From the NCBI RefSeq assembly GCF_003696265.1, contig NZ_RFFH01000005.1, positions 248,001 to 312,000 of the forward strand: 64,000 bases of DNA. The letters are read 5' to 3'. The translations under genes were made by a program, and so were the position numbers. This document shows positions 59,257 to 64,000 of this stretch, piece by piece (the first letter of the stretch is position 1; the number at the start of each line of letters is the position of its first letter). The notes under the pieces are model-generated. The model saw only the letters and a program-made list of their open reading frames with translations. It was not told the DNA's origin and did no database searches. The stretch is from Nocardia stercoris (lineage in GTDB: Bacteria > Actinomycetota > Actinomycetes > Mycobacteriales > Mycobacteriaceae).

Positions 59257-60816
59257 ATGACGGCAGACCGGCTGATCGCGGGGCGGTATCGGCTAGTCGA
59301 TCCGGTCGGTTCGGGGGCCATGGGAGTGGTCTGGCGCGCGGAGGACGTGCGGCTGCGACGCACCGTCGCGGTCAAGCAGCTGCTGCTTGCGCCCGGCCTG
59401 ACCAAGGCGCAGGCGCTGGAGGCGAAGCTGCGCGCGATGCGGGAGGGGCGGATCGCCGCCCGCCTGCACCATCCCAACGCCGTCACCGTCTTCGACATCA
59501 CCGAGGAGGACGGCCAGCCCTGGCTGGTCATGGAGTACGTCGACGCCCGCAGTCTCGCCGCCCTGATGCGCGACGAGGGCAAGATGGAGCCGCAGCAGGT
59601 CGCCGACATCGGTGCCAAGGTCGCGGCCGCGCTGGCGGCCGCGCACACGGCCGGAATCGTGCACCGGGACGTGAAACCGGCCAATATCCTCGTCGCGGAC
59701 AACGGCACGGTGAAGCTGACCGACTTCGGCATCTCCCGGGCCACCGGCGATGTCACCGTCACCTCGACCGGATTCCTGGCCGGTACCCCCGCCTACCTGT
59801 CGCCCGAGGTGGCCCGCGGTGAGGACCCGGAGCCGTCGTCGGACGTGTTCGCGCTGGGTTCCACGCTGTACGCGGCAGTGGAGGGCGCGCCGCCGTTCGG
59901 TGAGGGGGAGAACCCGCTCGCGGTCCTGCATTCGGTGGCCGGCGCCGACGTGCCGCAGCCGGTGCGGGCCGGCGCGCTGGGCCCGGTGCTGATGAGCCTG
60001 CTGGCAGCCGACCGCGCGACGCGGCCTACCGCACTCGAGGCGCAGCGGGAACTGGAGGCGGTCGCCGAGGGCCGGGCGCCTTCCGCGACGCTGGTGCTGC
60101 CGCAGCCGAAGGAGCCCGCCGCCGACGAGACCACGGTCCTGCCCGGCGGCACCGCGGCGGCCGAGCCGGCCGCGGCCGCGGCGCCGGTCCCGGTGGCGGC
60201 GCCGAACTCGCAGCGCACCACCGTCGTGATGCTCACCGTCGCGGTGGGGGTGCTGGTGGTGGTGCTGGGTGTCGTTCTGGTGATGCGCAACGGGTCCGAC
60301 GGCCCGCAGGTGCAAGCCTCGGCGACGTCGACGGCACCGCCGGTCGCGCCGCTGCCCGCCGATTCCGGGTCGGCGACGTCGCCCGCGACGACGGCGGCGA
60401 CGACCACCGCGGCGCGTCCGACCACGACGACCACCTCGGCCACGTCCACGTCCGCGTCCGCGTCGGCCACCTCCACCACGACCACGACCACCTCGGCCGC
60501 GCCGATCCCGGTGGCGGCCAACGCTGCCGGTTTCGTCGCCGGGTACTACGGCATGCTTCCGGGCAACGTCGGTGGCGCCTGGTCGATGCTGTCGCCGTCG
60601 TATCAGTCGGCGGCGGGCGGTTACGGCAGCTACCAACAGTTCTGGGCGCAGTTCGCGGCGGTCGCCGTCTCCGGCCTGAACCAGAACGGTGACACCACCT
60701 CCGGCACGGTCACCTACACCTACAAGAACGGCTCGACCACCTCCGAGCACCGCTGGTTCCGGGTCGGCAACGACGGCAGCGGGCACCAGGTGATCCTCGA
60801 CTCGCAGATCGGCTGA
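59257..60816 (+). CDS. Transmembrane Ser/Thr protein kinase
   Basis: A 519-residue PknB-type kinase. The Gly-loop is PVGSGAMGVV, the catalytic loop is HRDVKPANILV near residue 136, and DFGISRA follows. A TM helix (VVMLTVAVGVLVVVLGVVLV) lies near residues 322-342. The outer part is a Thr/Ser/Ala-rich stalk and a ~95-residue globular domain (AAGFVAGYYGMLPGNVGGAWSML ... DTTSGTVTYTY) of DUF4440/NTF2-like appearance. No PASTA repeats. ATG 59257 follows GGAGGGG. It is 6 bp upstream of the HAD gene, so the two form an operon; the external ligand is unknown. Confidence 0.92.
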   Translation: MTADRLIAGRYRLVDPVGSGAMGVVWRAEDVRLRRTVAVKQLLLAPGLTKAQALEAKLRAMREGRIAARLHHPNAVTVFDITEEDGQPWLVMEYVDARSLAALMRDEGKMEPQQVADIGAKVAAALAAAHTAGIVHRDVKPANILVADNGTVKLTDFGISRATGDVTVTSTGFLAGTPAYLSPEVARGEDPEPSSDVFALGSTLYAAVEGAPPFGEGENPLAVLHSVAGADVPQPVRAGALGPVLMSLLAADRATRPTALEAQRELEAVAEGRAPSATLVLPQPKEPAADETTVLPGGTAAAEPAAAAAPVPVAAPNSQRTTVVMLTVAVGVLVVVLGVVLVMRNGSDGPQVQASATSTAPPVAPLPADSGSATSPATTAATTTAARPTTTTTSATSTSASASATSTTTTTTSAAPIPVAANAAGFVAGYYGMLPGNVGGAWSMLSPSYQSAAGGYGSYQQFWAQFAAVAVSGLNQNGDTTSGTVTYTYKNGSTTSEHRWFRVGNDGSGHQVILDSQIG

Positions 60817-60822
60817 ACTCCG

Positions 60823-61497
60823 ATGACCGAACTCGCCGGGGTGCTGTGGGACATGGACGGCACGCTGCTGGATTCGGAGAAGCTCTGGGACGTCGCGGTC
60901 CGGGAACTGTCGCTGGCGCTGGGCGGCCCGCTGACCGAGGCGACCCGGCACGCGCTGGTCGGTGCGCCGGTCCTGGATTCGCTCGTCACGGTGTTCCGGG
61001 CGGTGGGCCGCGAGCCCACACCCGCCGAGCTGGACGAGGCCGCCGCCTGGCTCGAGGCGCGGGTCAGCGAGTTGATGGACGGGCCGATCCCGTGGCGGCC
61101 GGGCGCCCGGGAGGCGCTGGCGGCGGTGCGGGCGGCCGGTGTCCCGATGGCGCTGGTCACCAATACGAATCGGTCGATCACCGAGCTGTCGCTGAACACG
61201 CTGGGGCGGGAGTGGTTCGCGGCCACGGTCTGCGGCGACGAGGTGTCGGCGCCCAAGCCCGCCGCCGACCCGTACCTGCGCGCCGCCGAGCTGCTCGGTG
61301 TCGACCCGAGTGCCTGTGTGGCCGTGGAGGATTCGATCAACGGCAGCCGGTCGGCGGTCGCCGCCGGCTGCGTGGTGCTGGTGGTGCCGTGCGAGATCGT
61401 GGTGCCGCCGGCGCCGGGAATCGTGTTCCGCGACACGCTGATCGGGCTCACGGTCGCCGAATTGGCCGGCCGGGTGGACCGGATCGCGCTGGGGTGA
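60823..61497 (+). CDS. HAD-superfamily phosphatase
   Basis: A 224-residue HAD hydrolase of the beta-phosphoglucomutase-like group. Motif I is DMDGTLLDSE (Asp10 nucleophile, Asp12), motif II is VTNTNRS, motif III Lys is in APKPAADPYL, and motif IV is VEDSINGS. An inserted helical cap lies between residues 17 and 85. The substrate is a small phosphorylated metabolite that cannot be named. It starts 6 bp after the kinase stop and converges with a membrane-protein gene. Confidence 0.9.
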   Translation: MTELAGVLWDMDGTLLDSEKLWDVAVRELSLALGGPLTEATRHALVGAPVLDSLVTVFRAVGREPTPAELDEAAAWLEARVSELMDGPIPWRPGAREALAAVRAAGVPMALVTNTNRSITELSLNTLGREWFAATVCGDEVSAPKPAADPYLRAAELLGVDPSACVAVEDSINGSRSAVAAGCVVLVVPCEIVVPPAPGIVFRDTLIGLTVAELAGRVDRIALG

Positions 61498-61505
61498 CCC
61501 GCTAG

Positions 61506-62237
61506 CTACTGCTCGACGTAGCGGGACAGGATCCGGGTGTACTCGCTGAACAGCGGCTGCGCGAAGATCTTCGGGTTCTTGCTGTAGCTCAGCGAGAACT
61601 TGGGGCAGGTGGCCTGCGGGTTGCCCGCGAGCCGGTCGTGCCCGATCTCGTGGCCGGTGGCGGATTCGAAGATCGTCACCAGGTAGCTGGCCTGGAACAG
61701 CGGTACCGAGCGGTCACCCATCGGGCAGTCGGCCAGGAAGCTGCCGTCGTCGTCGCGGTCCATGCAGGCCACCAACTGGACGTTGCGCGGGTTCAGGTCG
61801 TCGCCGGACCATTCGGTGGCGCGGTCGGCGGGCAGCTTGTCGGGGCGGACCATGGTGTCGGTGCTGTCCTCGATGAACAGCGCCACGGGGTGCGGTCGCG
61901 CCCCGCGGTAGGCGGAGGTCTGCGGATAGAACTGGCGGGCCATCCGCCCGGCGCAGGCCTGCTGCAGGTCCGCCAGCTGGCGCACGTCGCCGACGTGCTG
62001 CTTGGGCGCGAAAACCGTCCAGTAGGCGGCATAGCCGAGCAGCAGCGCCATGATTCCCGCCACACCGACGAGGATGAACTTCCGGTAGCCGGCGGGGACC
62101 AGGAGCACGAACCAGATCGTGGGCGGCGCCAGCGCGATGAGCCCGAAGATGGTGCCGAATTCCGGACTGCCGCTGCTGTAGTCGTAGTAGGCGACCGAGC
62201 CGGCGACCAGGAACACCAGCAGCATCGCAGTGGCCAC
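61506..62237 (-). CDS. Uncharacterised membrane protein
   Basis: A 243-residue protein with three N-terminal TM segments (MLLVFLVAGSVAYY; TIFGLIALAPPTIWFVLLV; FILVGVAGIMALLLGYAAYWTVF). The extracytoplasmic part has three cysteines (QQACAG, VACMD, ADCPMG) plus ATCPKF, which could form two disulfides. The C-terminal half resembles nothing I can name; HEIGHD is too incomplete to be a zinc protease motif. GTG 62237 is the start. Convergent with the HAD gene. Confidence 0.6.
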   Translation of the reverse strand: MATAMLLVFLVAGSVAYYDYSSGSPEFGTIFGLIALAPPTIWFVLLVPAGYRKFILVGVAGIMALLLGYAAYWTVFAPKQHVGDVRQLADLQQACAGRMARQFYPQTSAYRGARPHPVALFIEDSTDTMVRPDKLPADRATEWSGDDLNPRNVQLVACMDRDDDGSFLADCPMGDRSVPLFQASYLVTIFESATGHEIGHDRLAGNPQATCPKFSLSYSKNPKIFAQPLFSEYTRILSRYVEQ

Positions 62238-62667
62238 GGATTCGCCTCCACAACAACGATGCCCGGTTCACGGGCCGTGGGGGCGTGGAACCGGTGGAAC
62301 AGGATCCGAGTCAGTCTACCGGTCCGGTTCAGGCCGAATGTCGCAGTGGCGCACGGGCGTATCGAAATCACGGTAGGTCGCGGAACTATGTCGATGCGCT
62401 ATTACCGGTGGTGTGCCTGCCGGTTGCCGATCCGGCGTCCGTGCCGCTTCTCCGGCCGAAATCGATGCGGCCGAATTCCGGTGTGTCCATTCGGTGCCCA
62501 TATGCGGCCTCGTGAAACCTCCTGCCGCCGATGCTGTCCGGATTCCGCGAAAGTCGCACATTTCGAAAGTTGCTGTGATGTACCGGCCCGCATGGGTCGC
62601 ATGCCGAATCGCGCCGATATCTCGCGAACGGGAGGCGGTTTCCGGCCGTTGCCGTCAGAATGGCTTT
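62238..62667. other. Intergenic region upstream of the 2-oxoglutarate oxygenase gene
   Basis: 430 bp between divergent genes. Frames open on both strands are Arg/Cys-rich shadows. No palindrome, promoter box or small RNA was recognised by eye. It should contain both promoters. Confidence 0.5.
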
Positions 62668-63582
62668 ATGACGTCGAGTGCGGGGCAGGTGACGGGGGTT
62701 GGCTCGGAAGACGGGGCAGCGCAAGGGAATCCGGGTGGAATCGGTCATCTGGTAGATACCGACCGGTACCCTCTCGAGGCGGGAGCGGCCGGACGCGCGG
62801 CGGTGCTGGACCGCGCTCGGGCCGAATTGGCAGCCGACGGCTGCTGCATTCTTCCCGGATTCGTCCGGGCCGAACTTCTGGAAAAGTTACGCGCGGAAGG
62901 CGAATTACTCGCGCCCCACGGCTATTACACGGTGGAGCGAGTCAATGCCTACAACATTCCGCTGGACGCCGAGCTGCCCGCGGATCATCCGGCCCGGATC
63001 GTGATGGAACGCGGTAACGCGTTCGTTGCCCGGGATCTCATTCCGGCGACGGCGCTCATCGAAGTGCTGTACTCGCACGAACAGTTCCGGCGATTCGTGG
63101 CCGACTGTTTTGGCCTGGCCGAACTGCACGAATACACCGACCCGCTCGCCGGTCTGGTACTGAACGTGGTGTCGCCCGGTATGTCGCATCCATGGCATTT
63201 CGACACCAACGAATTCACCGTCAGCATGCTCACCCAGGAGCCCGAATCCGGGGGAGTCTTCGAATACTGCCCGGCCATTCGCTCGCCGCAGGCGGAGAAC
63301 CTCGCCGACGTCCGGCGGGTGCTCACCGGCTCCGGCGACGACCTGATCCGCCGGATCACGCTGCGCCCCGGTGACCTGCAGCTCTTCCAGGGCCGGTTCT
63401 CCCTGCACCGGGTCTCACCGGTGGCGGGCACGCGGCAGCGGCACACCGCGATCTTCGCCTACAGCGAACAGCCGGGCGTCATCGGCGCCGTCGAACGCAC
63501 CCGGCAGTTGTTCGGGCGCGTTCTCCCGGCTCATCTGGCCGCGACCGGAAATTCGGTTCGCGGCGATCAATTGCTCGACTGA
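62668..63582 (+). CDS. ArpA-like Fe(II)/2-oxoglutarate-dependent oxygenase
   Basis: A 304-residue jelly-roll oxygenase. The facial triad is H177-F-D179 in WHFDTNEF and distal H247 in SLHRVSP; R258 in RQRHTAIF would bind 2-oxoglutarate. The N-terminal ~100 residues are helical (LAADGCCILPGFV). This fits the PhyH-like/ArpA-type family that hydroxylates free amino acids or peptides in natural-product clusters. ATG 62668 has a weak ribosome-binding site. It is followed after 12 bp by a methyltransferase gene, so both belong to one transcript. Confidence 0.85.
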   Translation: MTSSAGQVTGVGSEDGAAQGNPGGIGHLVDTDRYPLEAGAAGRAAVLDRARAELAADGCCILPGFVRAELLEKLRAEGELLAPHGYYTVERVNAYNIPLDAELPADHPARIVMERGNAFVARDLIPATALIEVLYSHEQFRRFVADCFGLAELHEYTDPLAGLVLNVVSPGMSHPWHFDTNEFTVSMLTQEPESGGVFEYCPAIRSPQAENLADVRRVLTGSGDDLIRRITLRPGDLQLFQGRFSLHRVSPVAGTRQRHTAIFAYSEQPGVIGAVERTRQLFGRVLPAHLAATGNSVRGDQLLD

Positions 63583-63594
63583 GAGGGGAATCCC

Positions 63595-64000
63595 GTGACG
63601 GTTTCGCTGGACACCACCGGGAAAGCGTCGTTCGACGACATCTACGAGCGGCCCGATCCTCGCGACTATTACCGCCGAATGTCCGAATTGGACTATCGGA
63701 TACCCGAATTGGCCAAACCGACCTTCCAGAAGCTGATCGAGGACTGGCGCACCGACACCGGCGCCGCGCCCACCGTGCTCGACATCGGCTGCTCCTACGG
63801 GGTCATCGCGGCCCTGCTGCGGCTGGACACCACCGTCGAGTACCTCAGCGAGCACTATCGCGACGGCGACACCGCCACGCACATCGCCCGGGACCGGGAA
63901 CTGCTGGCCACCCGCGATCTCCTGCCCGACGTGCGGTTCATCGGCATGGACATCGCGGCCCCGGCCCTGGAGTACGCGACCGCGGCCGGCCTGCTGCACG
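63595..64000 (+). CDS. Class I SAM methyltransferase (3' end outside window)
   Basis: The first 135 residues are present. The N-terminus is disordered, then SELDYRIPELAKPTFQKLI precedes motif I VLDIGCSYGVIAALL. After a variable cap the next strand reads RFIGMDIAAPALEYA. This is a Rossmann-fold methyltransferase. GTG 63595 follows GAGAGGGGAATCC. It is co-transcribed with the oxygenase. Substrate unknown; the pairing suggests tailoring of a small metabolite. Confidence 0.82.
   Translation, partial: MTVSLDTTGKASFDDIYERPDPRDYYRRMSELDYRIPELAKPTFQKLIEDWRTDTGAAPTVLDIGCSYGVIAALLRLDTTVEYLSEHYRDGDTATHIARDRELLATRDLLPDVRFIGMDIAAPALEYATAAGLLH

Noticed and set aside
61506..62237. Zinc metalloprotease from the HEIGHD string
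   Set aside because: Although it contains HExxH-like spacing, HEIGHD lacks the third ligand context and the rest of the protein does not resemble a protease.

Overview
The window is high-GC actinobacterial DNA and reads most like a Nocardia-type mycolic-acid actinomycete. The support is type VII secretion (WXG100/EspC-like) toxin clusters, F420-dependent LLM oxidoreductase, a PAC2 gene divergent from metH as in mycobacteria, L,D-transpeptidase and Tat-exported phospholipase C genes, a multidomain RsbU-like phosphatase, and frequent GTG starts. The genus is an inference. No tRNA, rRNA, IS element or CRISPR array was seen.

Layout. 1-5.1 kb: the N-terminal part of a STAND-ATPase regulator, an OB-fold/zinc-ribbon protein, then a type VII toxin locus (YbaB-like protein, EspC-like partner, a toxin with a DUF6973-like C-terminus, two tandem paralogous lipoproteins that are probable immunity proteins). 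5.2-9.3 kb: divergent TetR/SDR pair with a clear operator, and a Tat phospholipase C. 9.4-17.7 kb: an envelope module (TPM-domain protein, SPFH/GYF protein, proline-rich zinc-ribbon membrane protein, small membrane protein), with a CPA-type antiporter and a 21-residue amphipathic peptide gene between. 17.7-25.2 kb: a secreted Ig-like protein, a PrmC-related methyltransferase, a 315-bp minisatellite, YdcF, a FolD-like protein whose catalytic lysine is leucine, an L,D-transpeptidase, an FchA-type cyclohydrolase and an LLM oxidoreductase.

25.2-30.5 kb is one minus-strand stressosome operon (rsbR, rsbS, rsbT, an RsbX-like phosphatase, an RsbU-like phosphatase fused to an anti-sigma kinase domain, and an RsbV-like STAS protein) behind a SigF/SigB-type promoter sequence. 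30.6-33 kb: MarR regulator and class I [4Fe-4S] fumarase with a strong terminator. 33-35.6 kb: a second type VII toxin/immunity operon, with two suspicious reading-frame features. 35.7-44.1 kb: accessory metabolism and regulation (Tat FAD oxidoreductase, deacetylase-like protein, Rrf2 and MFS, rhodanese/MarR with paired operators, VanY-like peptidase, serine hydrolase and MerR).

44.2-51.8 kb carries jetA-jetB-jetC of a type II Wadjet-like plasmid-defence system, with no jetD nuclease gene in the window. 51.8-54.5 kb: a DUF2127 membrane protein, an XRE/helical-repeat regulator and a divergent resolvase-fold protein lacking the catalytic serine. 54.5-62.2 kb: PAC2, metH, a transmembrane Ser/Thr kinase, a HAD phosphatase and a membrane protein. 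The right edge enters what looks like a natural-product or modification cluster (2-oxoglutarate oxygenase followed by a SAM methyltransferase cut by the window end).
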